Shown here: piece after piece, positions 15,879 through 24,622 of the stretch
How the letters are laid out: the number at the start of each line of letters is the position of its first letter
Position numbering within the stretch: the first letter of the stretch is position 1
Assembly (NCBI RefSeq): GCF_036127095.1
Contig: NZ_CP108006.1
Span: forward strand, 5,819,501 to 5,883,500
DNA length: 64,000 nucleotides
Direction: 5' to 3'
Origin: Streptomyces sp. NBC_00335
GTDB taxonomy: Bacteria > Actinomycetota > Actinomycetes > Streptomycetales > Streptomycetaceae
The notes under the pieces: generated by a model
Seen by the model: only the letters and a program-made list of their open reading frames with translations
What the model was told of the DNA's origin: nothing
The model's database searches: none
Position numbers and translations under genes: made by a program

Positions 15879-17156
15879 TTAGGCCGGGGGGAGGGTGAGG
15901 GTGGCCGCGGCGCCGGTGGGGGTGGGGTTCGTGAGGGTGACCCGGGCGCCGATGACCTGGGCCTGGCCCAGGGTGATGGTCAGGCCCAGGCCCGTGCCCT
16001 GGCCGCGTTCGGTCGCGCCCGTCAGGAACCGCTGCGGGCCGTCCCGCAGCAGGGTCTGCGGGAAGCCCGGACCGTGGTCCCGGACGGTGACCGTGTTCCC
16101 GGCGACCGTCACGGTGATCGGGTCCCCGCCGTGCCTGCGGGCGTTGACCAGCAGGTTCGTCAGGATCCGCTCCAGCCGCCGGACGTCCGTGCGGACGCGG
16201 GCCGTCCCGTCGGCGGCGCCCAGGACCTGCGCCTCCACCCCCGAACGCCGGGTGACCGCTTCCACCAGCGGCCCCAGGGGGTGGATGTCCAGCTGGGCCA
16301 CCTCCCGGTCCCCGTCCAGCCGGGCCACCTCCAGGAGGTCCTCCGTCAGACTGCACAGGGCCGCGACCCGGTCGCGCACCAGCTCGGTGGGCCGCCCCGG
16401 AGGGAGCAGCTCGGCGGCGGTGAGCAGCCCGGTCAGCGGGGTCCGCAGCTCGTGCGCCACGTCCGCCGTGAACCGCTGCTCCGCCACCAGCCGCCGCTGC
16501 AGGCTCGCCGCCATCGTGTCGACCGCCGCGGACAGTTCGGCCACCTCGTTCCGCGTCCCCGGTACGCCCGACGGGCCTATCCGTGCGTCCAGTTCGCCCG
16601 TGCTGATCCGCCGGGCCGTCTCGGCCGCCGACCGCAGGTCCTTGCTCAGCCGGCTGGCCAGTGCCGCTCCGCCGATCGCCGCGAGGGTGACGACGACCGC
16701 ACCGAAGGCCAGCAACTGCTGGTCGAGGTCCCGCAGTTCCGCCTGTTCGGCGGCCAGCGGCTGGCGTACGGAGAGCACTTGGCTGCCGCCGACCGACCGG
16801 GCGGCCCACACCGCCGGGTGGCGGCCGTGCAGATCGAGGTAGGTGGTGCGCTGTCCGGCGAGGGCGGCCTGCCGCAGGGGTTCGGGCAGGCTCGGGCAGT
16901 CGAGGCGCGCGTCGGCCTCCCCGACCTTGTCGAAGTCCAGCTGGCCCGTGAGCTCGTACACCTGCCGCACCCGGACGAGCTGCGCGAGGGCGCTCTTGCG
17001 CGCCGAGTCGGCCACCTGGTTCGCGCGTGCCTCGTGGATCAGGATGCCGATGGTGAGCGCGACGAGCGAGCAGCCGACGGCGAGCAGGACGGAGATCTTC
17101 CAGCGCAGGCCGAGGGAGTGCAGGAGCCTGCGGCAGCGGAGCAGGAAGCGCCTCAC
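15879..17156 (-). CDS. Sensor histidine kinase (HAMP-HisKA-HATPase), no regulator adjacent
   Basis: A 425-residue membrane kinase. Two helices (ISVLLAVGCSLVALTIGILI and LLAFGAVVVTLAAIGGAALA) flank an extracytoplasmic sensor of about 110 residues. HAMP follows, then the H-box FTADVAHELRTPLTGLL near residue 245, N-box ILTNLLVNARRHGG, and G boxes VRDHGPGFP and GQGTGLGLTI, so catalysis looks intact. Its GTG start overlaps the upstream lipoprotein stop (GTGA). No response regulator lies in the operon, which is unusual; the coupled lipoprotein may be its sensory partner. Confidence 0.92.
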   Translation of the reverse strand: MRRFLLRCRRLLHSLGLRWKISVLLAVGCSLVALTIGILIHEARANQVADSARKSALAQLVRVRQVYELTGQLDFDKVGEADARLDCPSLPEPLRQAALAGQRTTYLDLHGRHPAVWAARSVGGSQVLSVRQPLAAEQAELRDLDQQLLAFGAVVVTLAAIGGAALASRLSKDLRSAAETARRISTGELDARIGPSGVPGTRNEVAELSAAVDTMAASLQRRLVAEQRFTADVAHELRTPLTGLLTAAELLPPGRPTELVRDRVAALCSLTEDLLEVARLDGDREVAQLDIHPLGPLVEAVTRRSGVEAQVLGAADGTARVRTDVRRLERILTNLLVNARRHGGDPITVTVAGNTVTVRDHGPGFPQTLLRDGPQRFLTGATERGQGTGLGLTITLGQAQVIGARVTLTNPTPTGAAATLTLPPA

Positions 17157-17863
17157 CCGCCGGCCTGCTTCGTGGGGGCGGGTGAGTCGGGGCCGCTCGG
17201 CGGCGGGGCCGGGCACGTGCCGGAGCCCCGGCCGGAGATGGCGTTGCCGAACCTGTGCTCGTCGCTGAGCAGGCTCATCCGCCGGCCGTCCCAGTGGTAG
17301 CGGATGTCGTGCGCGGAGCCGTCGTCGTCGGTGGTGCGGACCAGCAGGTCGGTGCCGAGGACCTCGGCGGTCATCCGCCGGCCGCTGGTGAAGAGGATCG
17401 GAACGACCTTCCCGCCGGCCGCGGTGTAGACGCTCAGCACCGAACGCCCGCTCTGGGTGTCGGCGGCGAGGATCAGCTCGGGTTTGCCGTCGCCCGTCAG
17501 GTCCGCGAACCGGGCCGGCCGCACTCCGGCCCTGCCGGGACCCTCGATCCTCTTCCCGTCGCCGAAGCGCTTCATCGCCTTGTCCGCGCGGAGCACGGCC
17601 ATCACGTCGACCTTCTCGATCCCCTCCGGTCCCACGGCCGGGCCGCCCTCGAGCGGCTGCGGCGGCGGCACCCGGCCGGCCACCGCCGTACCGCCGGAGC
17701 TCGGGGACCCGGTCCACGAGGGCCACAGCGGCTTCGGCCGGGGCTGGGAGATCACGGGCTGCACGACCTCGCCGTGCCCGAGGCCCCCGGGCGCGGCGCA
17801 GCCGCCGAGGCCGATGCAGAGCAGAGCGGCTGCGGCGAGGCTGTGGCGGGTCGGTCGATTCAT
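17153..17863 (-). CDS. Lipoprotein with FG-GAP-like segment, coupled to histidine kinase
   Basis: A 236-residue lipoprotein: signal with lipobox LGGC near residue 21, then a Pro-rich region, then a globular part. The phrase FADLTGDGKPELILAADT matches a Ca-binding FG-GAP/VCBS-type repeat (DxxGDGxxD/E). The C-terminus includes Cys-Pro-rich residues. It overlaps the kinase start by four bases, so it is made in step with the kinase. A periplasmic-face accessory or ligand-binding role is an inference. ATG 17863 was chosen because it gives a proper signal peptide; the upstream extension to 17959 does not. Confidence 0.8.
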   Translation of the reverse strand: MNRPTRHSLAAAALLCIGLGGCAAPGGLGHGEVVQPVISQPRPKPLWPSWTGSPSSGGTAVAGRVPPPQPLEGGPAVGPEGIEKVDVMAVLRADKAMKRFGDGKRIEGPGRAGVRPARFADLTGDGKPELILAADTQSGRSVLSVYTAAGGKVVPILFTSGRRMTAEVLGTDLLVRTTDDDGSAHDIRYHWDGRRMSLLSDEHRFGNAISGRGSGTCPAPPPSGPDSPAPTKQAGG

Positions 17864-18065
17864 GGGGAGCGGAACCGTCGGGTGGTGGGGGAGGGCGGGG
17901 CGCGGGGAGGCAGACTGGCGGTAGACGGAGCCGGTCACGGGGACCGGGCGGTTGTGCAAGGGCGGTGCGTAGGCGGGCTCCCGCGTCCGAAGCCGGGACT
18001 TCCGGCCCGGCCGGCGGCCGGTGGGAGCCCGGTCAGCAGCTCAGCCTGAATCGTGGGAGGTCCGC

Positions 18066-18602
18066 ATGACATCGGCCGATCGGCCGGAAGGCCACGCCGA
18101 AGGAACGATTCCGCGGGTGGAGGAGCCGGTGGAGTCGGAGAAGCCGGACGAGGCGGATGAGCGGGACGAGCCGGTGGAGTCGGACGAGTCGCAGGAGCTC
18201 CCCTTCTTCGTCTACGGCACCCTGCGCCCCGGCGAGGTCAACCACGACCTGTTCCTGCGCGGCCGCACGGCCGCCGAGGAGCCCGCCCGCCTCCCGGACG
18301 CGGCCCTGTACGAGGGCCCCGGCTACCCGTACGCCGTGGACCGCCCCGGCTCCGCCGTAGCCGGAGAGCTGATCACCCCGGCCCCCGGGGCGTACGGGGA
18401 ACTCCTCGCGGCGCTCGACCTGCTGGAGGAGTACGCGGGCCCCGGCCACCCCGCCAACATCTACGACCGCACCACCCGCCGGGCCCTGCGCCCCGACGGC
18501 ACCCCCGTCCGCGCCTGGGTCTACCTGGCCGCCCCGCGCCTGGCCCACCACCTGGCCCGCTCCGGCACCCGCATCCCGGGCGGCGACTGGCTGCGCCGCT
18601 AG
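18066..18602 (+). CDS. Gamma-glutamylcyclotransferase-like (AIG2/GGCT) protein
   Basis: A 178-residue protein. An acidic, Glu/Asp-rich leader of about 45 residues precedes a GGCT fold: LPFFVYGTLRPGEVNHDLF with the diagnostic YGTLRPG substrate loop, then ALDLLEEYAGPGHPANIYDR, where the catalytic Glu of the family lies. Members release 5-oxoproline from gamma-glutamyl amines or act on related bonds. The acidic leader, rich in repeated EPVES/DESQE, is not part of the fold and is unusual. ATG 18066 follows GGGAGGTCCGC. Monocistronic. Confidence 0.85.
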   Translation: MTSADRPEGHAEGTIPRVEEPVESEKPDEADERDEPVESDESQELPFFVYGTLRPGEVNHDLFLRGRTAAEEPARLPDAALYEGPGYPYAVDRPGSAVAGELITPAPGAYGELLAALDLLEEYAGPGHPANIYDRTTRRALRPDGTPVRAWVYLAAPRLAHHLARSGTRIPGGDWLRR

Positions 18603-18699
18603 TGGGTGTCCTGGCCGCCCCCCCCCCGGCCGTGCAGCGGTACCCGTCCGTGCGGCCACCCGCCCCCCGTGGGCGGGCGTACGCACGGCAGTGAAGGTC

Positions 18700-19116
18700 C
18701 TAGTACCAGCCGGTACACCGCACGGTGCCGGTGCTGTCGTTCTTGGCGCAGGCCCGCATCTTGTAGCCCGCGTCGTTGTAGGCCGGGGTGTGGGTGTCGG
18801 TGCCGCTCTGCACGGTGGTCACGCCCCACGGACCGGCCCAGGTGGTGCCGCCGTTGCTGGAACGGTCCACCCAGACCTGGTCGCCCGGGTCGGCGTTGGT
18901 GATCCGGCCCCACGCGCAGCGCGAGGACGTGCTGTAGCGCAGCTCGATGACGATGGTGTTGTCGACCTTGACCGTCGGAATCGGCGTGACGGCGTTGCTC
19001 GTGGAGCAGGCCAGTACCCCGGTGCCCGCCGCCTGCGCGGCGGTGCCCGTGAGGCCGAGGCCGGCGAACAGTGCGACGCCCGCCGCCATGACGGCGGCCT
19101 TCTTGGTGAACTGCAT
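18700..19116 (-). CDS. Secreted DUF2690-like small protein
   Basis: A 138-residue exported protein. The signal peptide is KKAAVMAAGVALFAGLGLTG with cleavage near AAQAAG. The mature part carries TIVIELRYSTSSRCAWGRI, which matches the core of DUF2690 proteins (velRYS..CraaWarI), followed by GDQVWVDRSSNGG and three more cysteines. These are extracellular Streptomyces proteins of unknown role, likely stabilised by disulfides. Transcribed alone, divergent from the two-component operon. Confidence 0.75.
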   Translation of the reverse strand: MQFTKKAAVMAAGVALFAGLGLTGTAAQAAGTGVLACSTSNAVTPIPTVKVDNTIVIELRYSTSSRCAWGRITNADPGDQVWVDRSSNGGTTWAGPWGVTTVQSGTDTHTPAYNDAGYKMRACAKNDSTGTVRCTGWY

Positions 19117-19217
19117 GGAATCCCCCTGTGTGGCGTAGAGGCGATCGGCGCACCGGGCCGGCGTGCCGTCGGTTGAACACCCGTACGGTCCCCCGGACGA
19201 CCCCCGCCCGGCGTCAA

Positions 19218-19251
19218 CCGCAGAGTGGACCTCACCGGTAAACCTCTGCGG
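19218..19251. promoter_or_regulatory. Spaced inverted repeat in divergent gap
   Basis: CCGCAGAG and CTCTGCGG are perfect 8-base arms separated by 18 bases, about 70 bp before the histidine-kinase start and 100 bp before the DUF2690-like gene. It could be an operator for the adjacent LuxR-type regulator or a leader hairpin; nothing further supports either. Confidence 0.35.
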
Positions 19252-19322
19252 CAGAAGGGTGCCGCCGCCGACTACACCCCTGGTATGACGACCACTGCCA
19301 ACGCCCCGCGTAGGGTTCGCCG

Positions 19323-20633
19323 ATGCGCACCAGGGCCTGGCCGGCGGCTGACCGGTTCCGCTCCCTCGATCCCCGGCTGGTGGACGCCCTGCTGGCCGTG
19401 GGCCTGACCGGCGTCGCGGCGGTCACCGGAGAGCAGTACCACCCGGCGGGCTGGCCCCGGTTCGACGCCACCGCCCACCTGTACACCGCGCTGGTCGGAC
19501 TGCCGCTCGCCGCCCGCAGGACCGCCCCCGTGTCCGTCCTCGTCGCGTGCTGCCTGGCCTACGCCGGGTACCTGGCCGCCGGGTACGCGCCTTCCCTCAA
19601 CTTCTGGGGCCCCCTGGTCGCGCTGTACGGGGTCGCGTCCCGCCGCCCGCCCCGTGCCGTCGCCGTGTGCGCCGCGGCTCTGGTCGTGGCCGTGATCTTC
19701 CTCAGCGGGCTGAGCGAACCCGCGATGGAGCTGTGGGTGGCGGTCCTGCAGGCCCTGTGCGTCCCGGGGGTGGTGTGGGCGTTCGGCAACGGCGCCCGCC
19801 TGCTCGAGGAGCGCAACCGTCAGCTGGCCGCCGTCACCGCCGAGTTGTACCGCGAGCAGGAGTGGCGGGCCCGCCGCGCGGTCGCCGAGGAGCAGCGGCG
19901 CATCGCCCGCGAGCTCCACGACATCGTCGCCCACCACATGTCCGTCATCAGCGTGCAGGCGGGGATGGCCGGTTACGTGTTCCCGGCCGCGCCGGAGAAG
20001 GCCCGGGCGGCGCTCGGCACGATCGCCGAGACCAGCCGCGAGGGGCTGCGCGAACTGAGCCGCATCCTGACGCTGCTGCGCTCGGGCGGGGACGAGGAAC
20101 CGGACGGCCGGCGCGACCCCACCGCGGACGGCGACCGGGGCGACGAGCGGACCCCGTACGCGCCGATACCGGGCCTGGCGGGCCTGGCGGAGGCGGCGCA
20201 GCGGGTGCGGGACACGGGCATTGCGGTGGAACTGCGGACGGACGGCACCCCGCGGCCGTTGCCGCCGGGTGTGGAGCTGTGCGCGTACCGGGTCGCCCAG
20301 GAGGCCCTCACCAACGTCATCAAGCACGCCCCGGCGGCGTGCGTCGACGTCCTCGTCGCGTACCTCCCGCACACCCTGGTGGTCACGGTCACCGACGACG
20401 GCGGTGGCGGCGGAGCGGCCGCCGATGCGCGCCGATCAGATCAGGCCAACGTTGCCCCGGGGCCGGGGCACGGGTTGATCGGCATGCGTGAACGCGCGAG
20501 GCTCTACGGCGGAACAGTGGTCGTCGGCCCGCGGACCGAGGGGGGATTCAGCGTGCGCCTCACCCTGCCGGTCACCGCCGCGCCGGACACCACCGCGCGT
20601 CCCCCCGGCCCGGAGAACCGGCCGGCGTCGTGA
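19323..20633 (+). CDS. NarL-type sensor histidine kinase (HisKA_3)
   Basis: A 436-residue kinase. Four or more helices occupy the first 150 residues (AVGLTGVAAVTG, GLPLAARRTAPVSVLVACCL, ALVVAVIFLSGL). A coiled coil (EERNRQLAAVTAELYREQEW) leads to the HisKA_3 phosphoacceptor RELHDIVAHHMSVISVQAG near residue 198. The ATPase has VAQEALTNVIKHA (N-box) and VTDDGGGGG, then GHGLIGMRERARLYGG. It overlaps the response-regulator gene by four bases (GTGA), forming a standard two-component pair. The signal is unknown. Confidence 0.93.
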   Translation: MRTRAWPAADRFRSLDPRLVDALLAVGLTGVAAVTGEQYHPAGWPRFDATAHLYTALVGLPLAARRTAPVSVLVACCLAYAGYLAAGYAPSLNFWGPLVALYGVASRRPPRAVAVCAAALVVAVIFLSGLSEPAMELWVAVLQALCVPGVVWAFGNGARLLEERNRQLAAVTAELYREQEWRARRAVAEEQRRIARELHDIVAHHMSVISVQAGMAGYVFPAAPEKARAALGTIAETSREGLRELSRILTLLRSGGDEEPDGRRDPTADGDRGDERTPYAPIPGLAGLAEAAQRVRDTGIAVELRTDGTPRPLPPGVELCAYRVAQEALTNVIKHAPAACVDVLVAYLPHTLVVTVTDDGGGGGAAADARRSDQANVAPGPGHGLIGMRERARLYGGTVVVGPRTEGGFSVRLTLPVTAAPDTTARPPGPENRPAS

Positions 20634-21292
20634 TCAGGGTCCTCGTCGTCGACGACCAGATCCTGATTCGGGCCGGACTGGCGGCGCTGCTCCAGGCGGC
20701 GCCCGGCATCGAGGTGGTCGGCGAGGCCGAGGACGGCGAGGACGCCGTGGTCCGCGCGGCCGCCACCCGCCCGGACGTGATCCTGATGGACATCCGGATG
20801 CCCGGCCTCGACGGCCCGGCCGCCACCGAGCGGATCCTCGCGGCGTCGGTGGACCCGCTGCCCCGGGTCCTCGTCCTGACCACCTTCGATCTCGACGAGT
20901 ACGTGTACGCGGCCCTGCGCGCCGGAGCCTCCGGGTTTCTGCTGAAGGACACCGGCCCGGAGCGGCTGATCGAGGCGGTCGTGGCGGTGGCCCGCGGCGA
21001 CATGCTCTTCGCCCCGAGCGTGACGCGGCGCCTCATCGAGTCCTACGTGAACCGCGCGGACCCGGTGCCGGACACCCCGGCCGCCCTCGACGCCCTCACC
21101 GCCCGCGAGCGCGAGGTGCTGCGGCTGACGGCGCGCGGGCTGTCCAACACGGAGATCGCCGAGCTGCTCTTCATCAGCGAGGCGACCGTCAAGACCCACC
21201 TCAACCGGACGATGAGCAAGCTGGCCCTGGACAGCCGGGCCCAGGCCGTCGTCGTGGCGTATGAGACGGGCCTGGTCGTTCCGGGGGCCTAG
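20630..21292 (+). CDS. LuxR/NarL-family response regulator
   Basis: A 220-residue regulator. The receiver has VLVVDDQ at the start, the phosphoacceptor Asp in DVILMDIRMPG, and the switch Thr/Lys in LTTFD and LLKD. The C-terminal LuxR helix-turn-helix reads LTAREREVLRLTARGLSNTE, then SEATVKTHLNRTMSKL. It is coupled to the upstream kinase. Its TAG stop shares three bases with the stop of dnaG on the opposite strand. Confidence 0.94.
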   Translation: MIRVLVVDDQILIRAGLAALLQAAPGIEVVGEAEDGEDAVVRAAATRPDVILMDIRMPGLDGPAATERILAASVDPLPRVLVLTTFDLDEYVYAALRAGASGFLLKDTGPERLIEAVVAVARGDMLFAPSVTRRLIESYVNRADPVPDTPAALDALTAREREVLRLTARGLSNTEIAELLFISEATVKTHLNRTMSKLALDSRAQAVVVAYETGLVVPGA

Positions 21293-23220
21293 AGGCCTTC
21301 CGCGCCGCGGTTGCGCAGGCGCCGGCCGTACTGCTGGAGCACCCACAGCTCCTCCTGGACCGCTGCCAGTTGCTCCGGCGCGTCCTGGTGGCCGAGGCGG
21401 GACAAGGTGCCCTGGATCTCGTGGACCCGGCGGTCGACCGCGCGGAGGCGGACCTGCACCAGCTGGACCCCGGCGTAGACCTCGTCCACGGTCTTCGCGT
21501 GGATGGCCTCGACGACGAGCTCGGTGACCAGCGCGCGGACGGTGTCGTTCGGCGCGGCGTCCCGGACCCGGGTCACGTAGTCCTCGGTGCCGAGCGAAGC
21601 GCCGCCGGCGTCCAGGATGGCCTGGCGGACGGCCGCGTAGGGCGGGGCGGTGAACTCGTCCATCCCGTACGCGTCGAAGGCGGGCGAGACCAGGGCGGGG
21701 CGCTGGAGCGCCAGCTTGAGCAGCTCGCGCTCGGTGATGTGCGCGGGGCTGCGCAGGTTCAGCGCCGGACCCGTGGGGCCGCCGGACGGCGCCGGGATGT
21801 CCTCGTACGAGTGGCTGGAGTGGCTGGAGTGACCGGAGCCGCCGGACTGGCCCCGGCGCTGCTGCTGGGGCTGGTTGCCGCGCTCCCGGGCCCAGCGGTC
21901 GAGCTGGGCGATCCGCTTGACCACGAACTGCTCGTCGCGCATGCCGAGCATGCCCGCGAGCTGGACCGCCGACTCGTGCTGGATCGCGACGTTCTTGATC
22001 TTCTTGATGATCGGGGCGGCTTCCTCCAGCGCGGCGGCCCGCCCCGCCGGGTTCTCCAGGTTGTGCCGGGCCACGATGTGCTTCAGCGCGAACTCGAACA
22101 GCGGGGTGCGGGCCTCGACCAGCCCCGCCACGGCCGCGTCGCCCTTGGCCAGGCGCAGGTCGCAGGGGTCCATGCCGCCCGGGGCGATGGTGATGGAGGT
22201 CTCCGCGGCGAACTTCTGGTCGTCCTCGAAGGCCCGCAGCGCGGCCTTCTGCCCGGCCGCGTCCCCGTCGAAGGTGAAGATCACCTCGGCGGTCGCGTTG
22301 TCCATGAGGAGCCGGCGCAGGATCTTGATGTGGTCGCCGCCGAAGGCCGTGCCGCAGGTGGCGATCGCGGTGGTGACCCCGGCCATGTGGCAGGCCATGA
22401 CGTCGGTGTAGCCCTCGACCACGACGGCCCGGGAGGTCTTGGCGATCTCCTTCTTGGCCAGGTCGATGCCGTACAGCACCTGGGACTTCTTGTAGATGGC
22501 CGTCTCGGGGGTGTTCAGGTACTTGGGCCCGTTGTCGTCGTCGCGCAGCTTGCGCGCGCCGAAGCCGACGACCTCGCCGCTGATGTCGCGGATGGGCCAC
22601 ATCAGCCGGCCGCGGAAGCGGTCGATGGGCTTGCCGCTGCGGCTGTCCTGGGACAGGCCCGAGGTGATCAGTTCCTTGTCGGTGAAGCCCTTGCCGCGCA
22701 GGAAACGGGTCAGGTGGTCCCAGCCGGCCGGGCTGTAGCCGACGCTGAAGTGCTGGGCCGCGGCCTGGTCGAAGCCGCGCTCGGCCAGGAACTTGCGGCC
22801 GATCTCGGCTTCGGCGCTGCCCAGCTGGTCCATGTAGAACTCGGCCGCGGCCTTGTGCGCCTCGACCAGCCGGATGCGCTCGCCGCGTCCGCTGCTGCCG
22901 GCGGTGTAGCCGCCCTCTTCGTACCGCAGGGTGATGCCGGCCAGGCCGGCGAGGCGTTCCACCGCCTCCGAGAAGGAGAGGTGGTCGATCTTCATGACGA
23001 AGTCGAGGGTGTCCCCGCCCGCCTGGCAGCCGAAGCAGTGGTAGAAGCCCTTGCTGGGGCTGACCTGGAAGGACGGGGACTTCTCGTCGTGGAAGGGGCA
23101 GAGGCCCTTGAGGTTGCCGCCGCCCGCGTTGCGCAGCTGGAGGTACTCGGAGACCACGGCGTCGATCGGGACCGCGTCCCGTACCGCCTTCACGTCGTCG
23201 TCGTTGATCCGTCCTGCCAC
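21289..23220 (-). CDS. dnaG: DNA primase DnaG
   Basis: A 643-residue primase that lays RNA primers at the replication fork. The N-terminal zinc ribbon has CPFHDEKSPSF and YHCFGCQAGGD (His/Cys ligands). The RNA-polymerase core follows, and the TOPRIM domain shows VVVEGYTDVMACHMAG and FDGDAAGQKAA with the acidic metal residues. The C-terminal 150 residues, after a Gln/Ser/His-rich linker near residue 460, would bind DnaB helicase. Length is normal for actinobacteria. It is followed at distance by an hrd-type sigma gene, echoing the dnaG-rpoD association of other bacteria. Confidence 0.98.
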   Translation of the reverse strand: MAGRINDDDVKAVRDAVPIDAVVSEYLQLRNAGGGNLKGLCPFHDEKSPSFQVSPSKGFYHCFGCQAGGDTLDFVMKIDHLSFSEAVERLAGLAGITLRYEEGGYTAGSSGRGERIRLVEAHKAAAEFYMDQLGSAEAEIGRKFLAERGFDQAAAQHFSVGYSPAGWDHLTRFLRGKGFTDKELITSGLSQDSRSGKPIDRFRGRLMWPIRDISGEVVGFGARKLRDDDNGPKYLNTPETAIYKKSQVLYGIDLAKKEIAKTSRAVVVEGYTDVMACHMAGVTTAIATCGTAFGGDHIKILRRLLMDNATAEVIFTFDGDAAGQKAALRAFEDDQKFAAETSITIAPGGMDPCDLRLAKGDAAVAGLVEARTPLFEFALKHIVARHNLENPAGRAAALEEAAPIIKKIKNVAIQHESAVQLAGMLGMRDEQFVVKRIAQLDRWARERGNQPQQQRRGQSGGSGHSSHSSHSYEDIPAPSGGPTGPALNLRSPAHITERELLKLALQRPALVSPAFDAYGMDEFTAPPYAAVRQAILDAGGASLGTEDYVTRVRDAAPNDTVRALVTELVVEAIHAKTVDEVYAGVQLVQVRLRAVDRRVHEIQGTLSRLGHQDAPEQLAAVQEELWVLQQYGRRLRNRGAEGL

Positions 23221-23254
23221 CGCGCCAGTCTACGGCCGGGCGGAGGCAATCCCG

Positions 23255-24529
23255 TCAGGCCCCTTCCGCCGGAACCAGGGCCGAAAGCGGAATCGACGGA
23301 TCCGCCAGCCTCTCCCGGTCCACGGGCGCCTTCGACCTGATCAGGGCCTGGATGTCCTCCGTGACGTCCCACACGTTCACGTTCATCCCGGCCAGGACCC
23401 TGCCGTCCGAGAGCCAGAAGGCGATGAACTCCCGCTTGCCCGCGTCCCCGCGGATCAGCACCTGGTCGTAGCCGCCCGCCGGGGCGTACCCCGAGTACTC
23501 CAGGCCCACGTCGTACTGGTCGGAGAAGAAGTACGGAACCCGGTCGTACGAGACCTCCTGCCCCAGCATCGCCCGCGCGGCGGCCGGACCGCCGTTGAGC
23601 GCGTTCGCCCAATGCTCCACCCGCAGCCGGGTCCCCAGCACCGGGTGGTGCGCGGCCGCCACGTCCCCGACCGCGAAGACGTCCGGGTCGGAGGTGCGCA
23701 GCGAGGCGTCCACGGCGATCCCGCCCCCGTGCTCCCGGTCCACCAGGGCCAGGCCCGAGGTCTCCGCCAGCGCGGTCCGCGGGGCGGCCCCGATCGCCGC
23801 GAGGACCGCGTGCGCCGGGTGCTCCTCCCCGTCGTCCGTACGGGCCGCCAGCACCATGCCGTCGTGCCCGACGATCTCCGTCAGATGGGAGCCGAAGTGG
23901 AAGCGGACCCCGTGCTCGGTGTGCAGGTCGGCGAAGAGCCGGCCGACCTCCGGACCGAGCACCGCGTGCAGCGGGGTCGGGGCCGGCTCGATCACGGTGA
24001 CCTCGGCCCCGTACCCGCGGGCCGCCGCGGCGACCTCCAGCCCGATCCAGCCGGCGCCCGCGATCAGCAGGTGCCCGTTGTCCCGGCCCAGGCCCGCCAG
24101 GGCCTTGCGGAGCCGCTCCGCGTGCGAGAGCCGGCGCAGGTGGTGCACCCCGACCAGCTCGGTGCCGGGGATGTCGAGCCGGCGCGGTTCGGCGCCGGTG
24201 GCGAGCAGCAGCTTGTCGTAGGGCAGCGCCGTGCCGTCGCCGAGGACGATCTTCTTGGCGTCCCGGTCGAGGTGGACCGCGGGCTGGCCGAGGTGCAGCT
24301 CGATGTCGGAGGCCGCGTACCAGGACGGCTCGTGCACGAAGACGCTCTCGCGCTCCTCCTTGCCCGCCAGGTACCCCTTGGAGAGCGGCGGCCGCTCGTA
24401 GGGATGCTCACGCTCGTCTCCGATCAGGATCACCCGCCCCGTGAACCCCTCGGACCTCAGCGTTTCGGCCGCTTTGGCTCCGGCGAGCCCTGCGCCGACG
24501 ATGACGAACGTCCGGTGTGCGTCGACCAC
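23255..24529 (-). CDS. FAD-dependent ferredoxin/rubredoxin reductase-like protein
   Basis: A 424-residue flavoprotein: FAD fold FVIVGAGLAGAKAAETLRSEG at the N-terminus, ERPPLSKGYL (typical of phthalate/biphenyl-dioxygenase-type ferredoxin reductases), NAD fold LLIAGAGWIGLEVAAAARG, and TSDPDVFAVGDVA near residue 275. It would pass electrons from NAD(P)H to a ferredoxin for a P450 or oxygenase; no partner is adjacent. The GTG at 24529 is preferred because AGGAGG lies six bases upstream; ATG 24544 would place that site inside the gene. It lies 34 bases before dnaG on the same strand. Confidence 0.9.
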   Translation of the reverse strand: MVDAHRTFVIVGAGLAGAKAAETLRSEGFTGRVILIGDEREHPYERPPLSKGYLAGKEERESVFVHEPSWYAASDIELHLGQPAVHLDRDAKKIVLGDGTALPYDKLLLATGAEPRRLDIPGTELVGVHHLRRLSHAERLRKALAGLGRDNGHLLIAGAGWIGLEVAAAARGYGAEVTVIEPAPTPLHAVLGPEVGRLFADLHTEHGVRFHFGSHLTEIVGHDGMVLAARTDDGEEHPAHAVLAAIGAAPRTALAETSGLALVDREHGGGIAVDASLRTSDPDVFAVGDVAAAHHPVLGTRLRVEHWANALNGGPAAARAMLGQEVSYDRVPYFFSDQYDVGLEYSGYAPAGGYDQVLIRGDAGKREFIAFWLSDGRVLAGMNVNVWDVTEDIQALIRSKAPVDRERLADPSIPLSALVPAEGA

Positions 24530-24622
24530 CTGATGCCTCCTCATAACCTCTGCGCCACATGCGGGCACATGCGAGCGTCCCGCACCGAGCCTGCCGCGTG
24601 AAGGGGGAGTGGCCCGATCGGC

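Noticed and set aside
23255..24544. ATG at 24544 as start of the ferredoxin reductase
   Set aside because: An AGGAGG site lies inside this version and is ideally placed for the GTG at 24529, which also fits the family start.
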